From contig CP121321.1 of assembly GCA_043585095.1 (NCBI GenBank), positions 496,001 through 560,000 of the forward strand: a stretch of DNA of 64,000 nucleotides, read 5' to 3'. This document shows, one piece after another, positions 36,372-44,429 of this stretch. The number at the start of each line of letters is the position of its first letter. Positions within the stretch are counted from its first letter, which is position 1. This stretch comes from JANQIO01 sp043585095. GTDB lineage: Bacteria; Pseudomonadota; Gammaproteobacteria; Pseudomonadales; Halieaceae. Under the pieces are notes generated by a model that was not told the origin of the DNA, ran no database searches, and saw only the letters and a list, made by a program, of their open reading frames with translations. A program made the translations under genes and the position numbers.

Positions 36372-37577
36372 ATGACACCTCTTACTCCTCTCAGCGAAGC
36401 GCTGGGCACGATACTCTCAGATGCGCCTTTGCTTGCCGAAATGGAGCAGGTTCCGCTTTTGGATAGTCTCGGCAGAGTATTGGCTAGCGACCTTGTGTCG
36501 GCGATTGCCGTTCCTTTCGACGATAACTCTGCAATGGATGGCTACGCGTTGCGTGCCGAAGACGCACATCAGTCACTGCGTGTGTCGCAGCGCATAGCGG
36601 CCGGCCAGGCTGCTGCGCCATTGGAAGTGGGCACGGCGGCGAGGATTTTTACAGGTGCTCCAGTACCCGCCGGCGCGGACTGCGTGGTGATGCAGGAAAA
36701 CTGCGAAGTAGAGAACGACCGGGTTCGGGTAACACAAGCGCCTGGCGCGGGCCAGAATATCCGGCCACGTGGCCAGGACATTGCTGAAGATGATGTTGTA
36801 CTTGCATCCGGCCGTCGTATTCAGGCTGAGGACTTAGGTGTTATTGCCTCAATAGGCGAGAGCGAAGTCTGGGTCCGGCGCAGGCTTACGGTTGCTATTC
36901 TGTCCACCGGCGACGAACTCGTTGAGCCCGGTGATGGCCCTTTACAATCCGGTCAGATCTATAATTCCAACCGCTACACTTTGATTGGCCTGTTACAGTC
37001 CCAGGGCTTTGATATTTTGGATTTAGGCCGCGTACCCGACACGCTGGAAGCGACCAGTAGGGTTTTGGCGGAGGCCGCTGGTCGCGCGGACTGCATTGTC
37101 AGCACGGGCGGAGTTTCTGTGGGTGAAGAAGATCACGTGCGCGCCGCGGTACAGGGCCTGGGCGAACTCTCACTCTGGAAATTGAAGCTCAAACCTGGCA
37201 AGCCTTTGGCGTTTGGACGCGTCACCGGCACAGCGTTTTTTGGTCTACCGGGTAACCCCGCCGCAGTGTATGTAACTTATGCGATGGTTGTTCGACCCTG
37301 GTTGGCGCGCAGTCAGGGCATGCAAGATCCACAGCCGATCTCTCTGCGTGCGAGGGCAGACTTTGATCACCTCCGTCCAGGAAGCCGCCTGGAGTTTCTC
37401 CGCGGCAGGATAGCTTCGGATCAAGGCGAGCTCAGTGTGACGCTGCATCAAAATCAGAGCTCAGGTGTTCTCAGCTCTGTTGCCTGGGCTAACGCGCTGG
37501 TGATGGTAGAGCCTGATCAAAAAATACGCGCAGGCGACTGGGTTACGGCAGTGCTTCTGGATCAACTGAACCGCTGA
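36372..37577 (+). CDS. moeA: molybdopterin molybdenumtransferase
   Basis: MoeA inserts molybdate into adenylylated molybdopterin to give active cofactor. The 401-residue protein has the N-terminal loop MEQVPLLDSLGRVLASDL, the VPFDDNSAMDGYA motif, the molybdopterin-binding core (STGGVSVGEEDHV near residue 255; GLPGNPAAVYVTY near residue 293) and a C-terminal beta domain. The ATG at 36372 fits the family N-terminus; the in-frame extension upstream lies within moaB. Its last 16 bases overlap the 3' end of fabB on the other strand. Confidence 0.95.
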   Translation: MTPLTPLSEALGTILSDAPLLAEMEQVPLLDSLGRVLASDLVSAIAVPFDDNSAMDGYALRAEDAHQSLRVSQRIAAGQAAAPLEVGTAARIFTGAPVPAGADCVVMQENCEVENDRVRVTQAPGAGQNIRPRGQDIAEDDVVLASGRRIQAEDLGVIASIGESEVWVRRRLTVAILSTGDELVEPGDGPLQSGQIYNSNRYTLIGLLQSQGFDILDLGRVPDTLEATSRVLAEAAGRADCIVSTGGVSVGEEDHVRAAVQGLGELSLWKLKLKPGKPLAFGRVTGTAFFGLPGNPAAVYVTYAMVVRPWLARSQGMQDPQPISLRARADFDHLRPGSRLEFLRGRIASDQGELSVTLHQNQSSGVLSSVAWANALVMVEPDQKIRAGDWVTAVLLDQLNR

Positions 37578-38782
37578 AATACCAGCGACGCATTGGTGCC
37601 GCCGAAACCAAAGCTGTTGGACATGACCCGGTTGAGCTCGACGTTGTCCTGCCGCTCTCTCGCAATGGGCATTCCCTCTGCTTCGGGGTCCAGGTTGTCG
37701 ATGTTGGCGGAGGCAGCGATAAAGTTATCTCGCATCATTAACAGCGAATAGATAGCTTCCTGCACGCCCGCTGCACCCAACGAATGGCCTGACAGGGATT
37801 TGGTTGATCCGACAACGGGCATATCCTGGCCCTCAAAGGCCGCCCTCACGGCCTTAAGCTCCTGTATATCACCCGCTGGCGTGCTGGTGCCGTGTGCATT
37901 GATATAGTCGATAGCGCCGTCGACTGTGCTTAGGGCCTGAGCCATGCACCGCTGCGCTCCCTCGCCTGAGGGCGCCACCATGTCGTGGCCGTCGGAGGTG
38001 GCGCCGTAGCCGACCAACTCTGCGTAGATCTTCGCGCCGCGCGCACGCGCGTGCTCTAACTCCTCCAGCACCACCATGCCGCCGCCGCCAGCGATAACAA
38101 AACCGTCGCGGTCCGCATCGTAGGCACGCGAGGCCACCGCTGGCTTGTCGTTGTACCGGGTAGATAGAGCCCCCATAGCGTCAAACAAGGCACTCATGCT
38201 CCAGTGAAGCTCTTCACCTCCGCCGGCAAATATGATGTCCTGCTTGCCAAGCTGGATTTGCTCCATGCCATTCCCTATGCAATGGGCGCTGGTACTGCAG
38301 GCGCTGGAAATGGAATAGTTGACGCCTTTGATTTTGAAGGGCGTGGCCAAACAGGCGGAAACGGTACTGGCCATGGTCTGCGTGACGCGATAAGGGCCAA
38401 CACGACGCAGGCCTCTATCGCGCAGTATGTCAGCGGCTTCAACCTGGTTAGACGAACTGGCGCCGCCGGAGCCGGCGATGATGCCGGTTCGCTCGCTGGA
38501 GACCATGCTTTCTTCCAGGCCGGAGTCTTGGATGGCCTGGTTCATAGCAATGTAGGCGTAGGCCGCCGCAGGGCCCATGAATCGCAGCTGCTTGCGGTCG
38601 ATATGTTCGCTGAAATCGATGTCGATAGAGCCCGCGATGTGGCTCTTCATGCCAATATCGACATAGTCCTGCTGAAAACTGATGCCGGACCGTCCTTCAC
38701 GCAGTGCGGCGGCGACTGCTTCGCTTTCCATGCCCAAGCAGGAGCTTATACCCAGCCCGGTTACTACTACGCGTCGCGTCAT
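37562..38782 (-). CDS. fabB: 3-oxoacyl-ACP synthase I
   Basis: FabB elongates unsaturated acyl-ACP intermediates by condensation with malonyl-ACP. The 406-residue protein begins MTRRVVVTGLGISSCLG and has the catalytic triad: cysteine in SSACSTSAHCIG, and histidines in NAHGTSTPAGD and GHSLGAAG. It follows fabA by 10 bp on the same strand, the usual fabAB operon of gammaproteobacteria. Its 3' end overlaps moeA by 16 bases and no terminator separates the two. Confidence 0.97.
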   Translation of the reverse strand: MTRRVVVTGLGISSCLGMESEAVAAALREGRSGISFQQDYVDIGMKSHIAGSIDIDFSEHIDRKQLRFMGPAAAYAYIAMNQAIQDSGLEESMVSSERTGIIAGSGGASSSNQVEAADILRDRGLRRVGPYRVTQTMASTVSACLATPFKIKGVNYSISSACSTSAHCIGNGMEQIQLGKQDIIFAGGGEELHWSMSALFDAMGALSTRYNDKPAVASRAYDADRDGFVIAGGGGMVVLEELEHARARGAKIYAELVGYGATSDGHDMVAPSGEGAQRCMAQALSTVDGAIDYINAHGTSTPAGDIQELKAVRAAFEGQDMPVVGSTKSLSGHSLGAAGVQEAIYSLLMMRDNFIAASANIDNLDPEAEGMPIARERQDNVELNRVMSNSFGFGGTNASLVFQRFS

Positions 38783-38792
38783 GACTATGCCC

Positions 38793-39308
38793 TTAAAAGT
38801 TGTCCGTTTGTTGGAAGAGGCCCACCCGCAGATCCTTGGCGGTATAAATCTCCCTGCCGTCCACGGCCATCACACCATCGGCAATACCCATAACCAGCTT
38901 GCGCTCAATGACGCGCGTAATGTCGATGCGATAGGTGACAAGGCTTGCACTGGGAAGTACCTGTCCGGTGAATTTTATCTCGCCTGCGCCCAGAGCACGG
39001 CCGCGACCGGGATTACCTCGCCAGCCCAAGAAAAACCCGACCAGCTGCCACATGGCATCCAATCCCAGGCAGCCTGGCATTACTGGATCGCCGCTGAAGT
39101 GGCAGTCAAAGAACCAAAGCTCAGGATGGATGTCGAGTTCCGCCTCAATAATGCCCTTGTCAAATTCGCCGCCTTCAGAGCTGATCAGGGCAATGCGATC
39201 CATCATCAGCATGTTGTCTATTGGCAGCTGCGCATTCCCTGGCCCGAACATTTCACCTAACCCGCAGGCGATAAGCTCGTCTTTTGTAAAGCTGTTTTTG
39301 GCGGTCAT
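38793..39308 (-). CDS. fabA: 3-hydroxydecanoyl-ACP dehydratase/isomerase
   Basis: FabA dehydrates 3-hydroxydecanoyl-ACP and isomerises the trans-2 product to cis-3, the branch point to unsaturated fatty acids. The ATG at 39308 gives exactly 171 residues, the normal length. A longer frame upstream is not homologous. The active-site segment CHFSGDPVMPGCLGLDAMWQ, with the catalytic histidine and aspartate, is intact. A promoter lies 38 bp upstream and overlaps that of the divergent manC. Confidence 0.97.
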   Translation of the reverse strand: MTAKNSFTKDELIACGLGEMFGPGNAQLPIDNMLMMDRIALISSEGGEFDKGIIEAELDIHPELWFFDCHFSGDPVMPGCLGLDAMWQLVGFFLGWRGNPGRGRALGAGEIKFTGQVLPSASLVTYRIDITRVIERKLVMGIADGVMAVDGREIYTAKDLRVGLFQQTDNF

Positions 39309-39345
39309 GGGGCAGGGTACCTGCGGCAAGGAAACGTGGCTGTGC

Positions 39346-39373
39346 ATTCTAAACTGTGGTGACCGCATGTCTA
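39346..39373 (-). promoter_or_regulatory. candidate fabA promoter
   Basis: On the minus strand, TAGACA (39368-39373) is followed after 16 bp by TAGAAT (39346-39351). The -10 box matches the hexamer used by the ribosomal operons. It interleaves with a plus-strand promoter for manC. Confidence 0.6.
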
Positions 39374-39387
39374 GTGTGGGTTAGAAT
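39359..39387 (+). promoter_or_regulatory. candidate manC promoter
   Basis: GTGACC (39359-39364) and TAGAAT (39382-39387) are separated by 17 bp, 87 bp before manC. The -35 box is only a partial match. It overlaps the minus-strand fabA promoter region, so the two genes could compete for polymerase. Confidence 0.5.
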
Positions 39388-39473
39388 CGGCTCCGCTCGC
39401 ATGCACGAGAGCGCTGCAGCAAGCAGCTTTTGGTAGCAGCGGCTGAATACAGCAAATCTTCCGAGGAATTTCC

Positions 39474-40886
39474 ATGTTAGTACCCGTTCTGCTTGCGGGT
39501 GGCGTCGGTAGCAGACTGTGGCCGGTGTCTCGTGAAGCTTATCCCAAACAGTTTTTGCCCCTCGCTGGCGAACAGCCCATGTTGGTCGATACCCTGAGCA
39601 GGCTGGACGGCTTGTCGGCGACAACGCCCACCGTAATTTGTAATGAGGAGCATCGTTTTATTGTCGCCGAGCAACTCCGTGACGGTGGGCAGTCAGGCGG
39701 TGGCATCGTGCTTGAGCCGGTAGGACGCAACACAGCGCCCGCTGTTGCAGTAGCGGCGATAAGAGCCCTAGGCCAGTCTGCCGACGCTGTTTTGCTCGTG
39801 CTACCGGCGGACCACCTAATTCTCAACGTTGATGCATTCAAAGCATCGGTCGCAGAGGCGCTCGTGCTTGCGGAGCAGGGCCTGTTAGTGACATTCGGTG
39901 TTGTTGCCGATCGCCCCGAGACCGGCTATGGCTATATTCGGCGGGGAGATGAATTGGCAGGCAGCGGCTATCGGATCGGCGAATTCGTGGAGAAGCCGGA
40001 CCTTGAGACAGCACGGGCCTATCTCGATTCCGGTGATTACTACTGGAACAGCGGCATGTTCCTGCTTAGCGCAGCAGGCTATTTGGAGGAGTTGCGTCGA
40101 TTCGCGCCAGAGATCGTTGCGGCCTGCGAAGCTGCACTATCCTCTGCGCAGAGTGATTTGGACTTTGTTCGCCTGGATACCGAGGCATTTGAGGCCTGCC
40201 CCAGTGACTCTATCGACTATGCGGTGATGGAGAAGACCGATAGGGGTGCGGTGGTTCCACTCGATTGTGGCTGGAGTGACGTGGGAGCCTGGTCGGCGCT
40301 ATTGGACACCGGCAGCGCTGATGCCGCAGGTAACGTGACTCAGGGAGATGTGCTGTTGGATAACAGCCGCAATAGTTTCTTCCGCAGCGAGTCCCGCTTG
40401 GTGGCAGCCACCGGCGTTGAAGACCTTGTGGTTGTTGAAACCGCCGACGCCGTGCTCGTTGCGAATCGGCACAGTGTTCAGGATGTGAAGAATCTGGTCA
40501 CCGCCTTAAAAAGTGCCGGCCGGGAGGAAGCGCGCTTGCATGCGCGGGTTTATCGCCCCTGGGGTTCCTACGAAACCCTTATAAACGGCGAGCGTTTTCA
40601 GGTTAAGCGTATTGTTGTAAACCCCGGCGAGAAGCTCTCACTGCAGAAGCACCATCATCGTGCCGAGCATTGGATCGTGGTTGCGGGGACCGCTGAGGTG
40701 ACTTGTGAAGACAAGGTCTTTATGCTGGGAGAAGATGAGTCGACGTACATCCCGCTGGGTCACAAGCATCGCTTGGCGAACCCCGGGCGAATATCTCTGG
40801 AGCTTATAGAGGTGCAGTCAGGCACCTATCTTGGTGAGGATGATATTGTGAGGTACGACGATATCTATGGTCGCAGCGATGGTTGA
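39474..40886 (+). CDS. manC: mannose-1-phosphate guanylyltransferase / mannose-6-phosphate isomerase
   Basis: A bifunctional enzyme of the AlgA/ManC type that makes GDP-mannose and, through its C-terminal domain, interconverts fructose-6-P and mannose-6-P. The 470-residue protein has the nucleotidyltransferase motif LLAGGVGSRLWPVSREAYPK at the N-terminus, the substrate motif FVEKPDLETA near residue 172, and a C-terminal cupin (RPWGSYETL, LSLQKHHHRAEHWIVV) with metal-binding histidines. galU follows after 69 bp. GDP-mannose would feed mannose-containing surface glycans or deoxysugars. Confidence 0.94.
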   Translation: MLVPVLLAGGVGSRLWPVSREAYPKQFLPLAGEQPMLVDTLSRLDGLSATTPTVICNEEHRFIVAEQLRDGGQSGGGIVLEPVGRNTAPAVAVAAIRALGQSADAVLLVLPADHLILNVDAFKASVAEALVLAEQGLLVTFGVVADRPETGYGYIRRGDELAGSGYRIGEFVEKPDLETARAYLDSGDYYWNSGMFLLSAAGYLEELRRFAPEIVAACEAALSSAQSDLDFVRLDTEAFEACPSDSIDYAVMEKTDRGAVVPLDCGWSDVGAWSALLDTGSADAAGNVTQGDVLLDNSRNSFFRSESRLVAATGVEDLVVVETADAVLVANRHSVQDVKNLVTALKSAGREEARLHARVYRPWGSYETLINGERFQVKRIVVNPGEKLSLQKHHHRAEHWIVVAGTAEVTCEDKVFMLGEDESTYIPLGHKHRLANPGRISLELIEVQSGTYLGEDDIVRYDDIYGRSDG

Positions 40887-40955
40887 TCAGGGCGCTTAGG
40901 TCTCGCCAGGTCGCCTGCTTCGAATCTGTCCTGTCTTTGTCTACCAGGAGTGGTA

Positions 40956-41786
40956 ATGATCAAGAAATGTCTCTTCCCCGTTGCCGGATACGGCACACGT
41001 TTTCTTCCCGCCACAAAGAGCATGCCCAAGGAAATGCTGCCGGTGGTCAACAAGCCGCTGGTCCAGTACGGCGTAGAGGAAGCTATCGAGGCTGGTATGG
41101 AGACCATCTCCTTCGTTACTGGTCGCGGCAAGCGCTCCATCGCTGACCATTTTGATATCAGTTACGAGCTGGAGCATCAGATCGCAGGTACATCCAAGGA
41201 AGTCTATCTGGGCAGCATTCGCAACGTCCTGGAGAAAGGCGTGTTTACGATGGTTCGCCAGCGTGAAATGAAAGGCCTTGGCCACGCTATTCTCACCGGT
41301 GAACCCTTGATCGGCAGCGAGCCCTTTGGTGTTGTGTTGTCCGATGACCTTTGCCTAAACGATGGCCCGGGGGTGCTTTCGCAGATGGCAGAGCTGTACG
41401 CGCAGTTCCGTTGCAGCATCGTTGCAATTCAAGAAGTGCCGATGGAAGAAGCTCACAAGTATGGGGTTATTTCCGGCGAAGCGCTTAAAGACGGCCTGTA
41501 TCGAATTGACGACATGGTTGAAAAGCCCGCACCTGGGGAAGCGCCGTCGAATCTCGCCATTATTGGCCGCTACATTCTGACCCCCGATATCTTTGATCTT
41601 ATCCGCGAAACCCCGCCAGGTAAAAATGGAGAGGTACAGATCACCGATGCCTTGCTGACACAGGCGAAGAAAGGCTGCGTGATGGGGTATAAGTTTGAAG
41701 GGCGCCGGTTTGACTGCGGCAGCGTCACTGGTTTTGTAGAAGCGACAAACTATGTATTTGAAAACGTTTATACGGATCCCGCATGA
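40956..41786 (+). CDS. galU: UTP-glucose-1-phosphate uridylyltransferase
   Basis: GalU makes UDP-glucose from UTP and glucose-1-phosphate. The ATG at 40956 follows AGGAG with 6-bp spacing and gives 276 residues; a GTG two codons earlier is less likely. The motif PVAGYGTRFLPATKSMPKEM and the later VEKPAPGEAPSNLAIIGRY are diagnostic. It overlaps manB by four bases (ATGA), indicating translational coupling in a manC-galU-manB operon. Confidence 0.96.
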   Translation: MIKKCLFPVAGYGTRFLPATKSMPKEMLPVVNKPLVQYGVEEAIEAGMETISFVTGRGKRSIADHFDISYELEHQIAGTSKEVYLGSIRNVLEKGVFTMVRQREMKGLGHAILTGEPLIGSEPFGVVLSDDLCLNDGPGVLSQMAELYAQFRCSIVAIQEVPMEEAHKYGVISGEALKDGLYRIDDMVEKPAPGEAPSNLAIIGRYILTPDIFDLIRETPPGKNGEVQITDALLTQAKKGCVMGYKFEGRRFDCGSVTGFVEATNYVFENVYTDPA

Positions 41787-43135
41787 GCGAAATTACCTGC
41801 TTTAAAGCCTACGATGTGCGTGGGCGCATCCCCGATCAGCTAAACGAAGACATTGCCAAGCGTATTGGCCTGGCCTATGCAGAGATTATAAAGCCGCAGA
41901 AGGTCGTGGTTGGACATGACATCCGCCTGACCAGTGAGGCGATCAAGGGCGCGCTGGTTGAAGGTTTGCGGGAGGCAGGCGTCGATGTCTACGACATTGG
42001 CCTATGTGGTACTGAAGAGATCTACTTCGCGACGTCTTACGCTGATATGGATGGTGGAATTGTCGTTACCGCCAGTCACAATCCCAAAGACTATAACGGG
42101 ATGAAATTTGTTCGAGCGGGCTCTGAGCCCATTAGCGGCGACAGCGGGCTCAAAGACATACAGAAGCTGGCTGAGGCAAATGAATTTGTAGCCCACAACG
42201 AGCGCGGTAGTTTAACTGAGCTGGATACCAGTGGTGCCTACATTGAGCATCTGCTGTCCTACGTCGATATCGATGCTCTCAGGCCGATGAAGCTGGTGGT
42301 GAATGCCGGCAACGGGGGCGCAGGTATCGTGGTCGACCGGATAGAATCGAAGCTCCCGTTCGAGTTCATCAAATTGCTCAATAATCCTGACGGGAATTTC
42401 CCCAATGGTGTTCCCAATCCGCTTTTGATCGAAAACCGGGAGATGACAAGCCAGGCTGTGCTGGAGCACGGCGCGGATCTGGGGATCGCATGGGACGGTG
42501 ATTTTGACCGGTGCTTCTTTTTCGACGAGCGTGGTGAGTTTGTAGAGGGCTACTATCTCGTGGGTCTTTTGGCCGAGGCGTTTTTGCGCAAGGAGCGTGG
42601 CGGTAAGATCGTCCATGACCCGAGGCTGACCTGGAATACCCGACAAATCGTAGCGGAACTGCAGGGTGAAGCTGTGCAGAGCAAGACCGGACACGCCTTT
42701 ATCAAAGAGCGAATGCGCGCCGAGAATGCGGTGTACGGCGGTGAGATGAGCGCCCATCACTATTTCCGTGATTTCGCCTACTCCGACAGCGGCATGATTC
42801 CCTGGCTTCTAGTTGCGGGCCTGCTTAGCGAGCATGGCAAACCCCTTTCAGAACTGGTTGCTGAAAGAATGCAGGCCTTTCCATGCAGTGGCGAAATTAA
42901 CCGTGAGGTTAGCGATCCTGCGGCTCTGCTCGAGCTCGCGGAAGCGCGCTACGGAGCAGATGCACAATCGGTTGATCATACCGACGGACTTAGCGTTGAA
43001 TTCAGCGACTGGCGCTTTAACTTGCGCATGTCAAACACCGAACCCGTTGTGCGACTAAACGTGGAGAGTCGAGCGGATCAGTCGCTTATGGCTGAAAAGA
43101 CCGCGGAACTGCTGGCGCTGATAGACGCTGCTTAG
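41783..43135 (+). CDS. manB: phosphomannomutase
   Basis: Interconverts mannose-6-phosphate and mannose-1-phosphate (ManB/CpsG type; some relatives also act on phosphoglucose). The 450-residue protein has the catalytic serine motif VTASHNPKDYNGMK near residue 95, the metal-binding loop WDGDFDRCFFF near residue 235, the sugar-binding GGEMSAHHYFRDF, and the C-terminal phosphate loop MSNTEPVVRLN. The product is the substrate of ManC encoded two genes upstream. It converges on tviB with a 31-bp gap and no clear terminator. Confidence 0.95.
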   Translation: MSEITCFKAYDVRGRIPDQLNEDIAKRIGLAYAEIIKPQKVVVGHDIRLTSEAIKGALVEGLREAGVDVYDIGLCGTEEIYFATSYADMDGGIVVTASHNPKDYNGMKFVRAGSEPISGDSGLKDIQKLAEANEFVAHNERGSLTELDTSGAYIEHLLSYVDIDALRPMKLVVNAGNGGAGIVVDRIESKLPFEFIKLLNNPDGNFPNGVPNPLLIENREMTSQAVLEHGADLGIAWDGDFDRCFFFDERGEFVEGYYLVGLLAEAFLRKERGGKIVHDPRLTWNTRQIVAELQGEAVQSKTGHAFIKERMRAENAVYGGEMSAHHYFRDFAYSDSGMIPWLLVAGLLSEHGKPLSELVAERMQAFPCSGEINREVSDPAALLELAEARYGADAQSVDHTDGLSVEFSDWRFNLRMSNTEPVVRLNVESRADQSLMAEKTAELLALIDAA

Positions 43136-43166
43136 GTAGTCGGTAAAGCCGCGGGCGCCGTGCTGA

Positions 43167-44429
43167 CTAGAGCCTGCCGTCTACGCTGCTAGCGGGTAGT
43201 AGATACGTCGCATCGTAAAGCACGCCTTCCGGCTTGCAGAAGCCTCGCACGGTGTTTGCATCCAGGGCTGCAAACTCTTGATGCCCCACCGCAAGTATCA
43301 CGGCGTCGTAGTGTTTGGTGGGTGTCGCAATCAAGTCGATATTGAGTTCACGTTTCGCCTCGTCCGCATTGACCCAGGGGTCCCAGACTTCTGGCGCAGC
43401 GTTGCAGGCTTTAAGATCCTCAATAATGTCGGCTACCAGCGTGTTGCGTATGTCACTGCAGTTGGGCTTGAACGCCAGACCCATGATCAGGACTTCTGCA
43501 TCAACGACATGCAGTCGTCGCTGAGTCATCAGGTGCATCACTTCTCGCGCTAGTTGCTTGCCGATCTGATCATTGAGGCGGCGGCTTGCAGAGATGATTT
43601 CCGGAAAGTAGCCAGCCTGATGCGCGCGATGGACTAAATAGTAGGGGTCTACGCCGATGCAATGACCGCCGACCAGCCCGGGTCGGAAGGGCAGGAAGTT
43701 CCATTTAGAGCCTGCTGCGGCAAGAACTTCCTCCGTATCAATTCCCAATGTCTTAAAGATTTGAGCGAATTCGTTGGTCAGCGCAATGTTGACGTCGCGC
43801 TGGGTGTTCTCAACCACCTTGGCCGCCTCGGCAACTCGAATACTGCTGACCGGGAAGGTCCCGGCGGTTACGATCTCGGCATAAAGCGCATCCACGGTTT
43901 TCGCAGTCTCGGGAGTGGAGCCCGCTGTAATCTTGATGATGTCGGCCAAGCCACGCTCTTTATCGCCGGGATTGATTCGCTCGGGGCTGTAGCCAACAAA
44001 GAAATCACGATTGACGCTGAGTCCTGAGGCGCGCTCGAGAATGGGCACGCAATACTCCTCTGTGCAGCCGGGGTAAACGGTGGATTCGTAAATCACAATA
44101 TCCCCAGACGCCAACATTTCGCCTATTGTGCCGCTGGCGGCGCCCAATGGGTGCAGGTCAGGTCTGCGGTCGCCATCTATGGGCGTGGGTACTGTTACGA
44201 TATAGATCGAACAGTCCGCCATGTCCGATGCGTTAGCGGTAAAGCGGGTGCTGGACGTCGCAATTTCTGAGTCGCCAATTTCGCTGGTGCTGTCGTAGCC
44301 GGCATTCAATGCGGCAACACGCTGTTCATCCACGTCGAAACCGGTAACGGCGTGTCGTTTGGACAGTGCGATGGCCAGCGGCAGTCCGACATATCCAAGC
44401 CCTAAAACGGCTATGTGATGCTTACTCAC
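43167..44429 (-). CDS. tviB: UDP-N-acetylhexosamine 6-dehydrogenase (TviB/WbpO type)
   Basis: A nucleotide-sugar dehydrogenase of 420 residues that oxidises the C6 alcohol of a UDP-sugar to a carboxylate with NAD. The N-terminus IAVLGLGYVGLPLAIAL is the Rossmann site, PGCTEEYCVPIL and GYSPERINPGDKE are shared blocks, and the active-site cysteine is in GGHCIGVDPYYLV. It looks closer to TviB/WbpO, which make UDP-GalNAcA or UDP-GlcNAcA, than to glucose-specific Ugd, but the exact substrate is not proven. The start overlaps the pgi stop by four bases. The product is a typical capsule or O-antigen precursor. Confidence 0.85.
   Translation of the reverse strand: MSKHHIAVLGLGYVGLPLAIALSKRHAVTGFDVDEQRVAALNAGYDSTSEIGDSEIATSSTRFTANASDMADCSIYIVTVPTPIDGDRRPDLHPLGAASGTIGEMLASGDIVIYESTVYPGCTEEYCVPILERASGLSVNRDFFVGYSPERINPGDKERGLADIIKITAGSTPETAKTVDALYAEIVTAGTFPVSSIRVAEAAKVVENTQRDVNIALTNEFAQIFKTLGIDTEEVLAAAGSKWNFLPFRPGLVGGHCIGVDPYYLVHRAHQAGYFPEIISASRRLNDQIGKQLAREVMHLMTQRRLHVVDAEVLIMGLAFKPNCSDIRNTLVADIIEDLKACNAAPEVWDPWVNADEAKRELNIDLIATPTKHYDAVILAVGHQEFAALDANTVRGFCKPEGVLYDATYLLPASSVDGRL

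Noticed and set aside
38204..38893. 229-codon plus-strand frame antisense to fabB and fabA
   Set aside because: It lies wholly over two well-supported genes, and its composition (glycine/alanine-rich) is typical of an antisense shadow.
42212..42760. 182-codon minus-strand frame antisense to manB
   Set aside because: It covers conserved catalytic parts of manB and shows no family motif.
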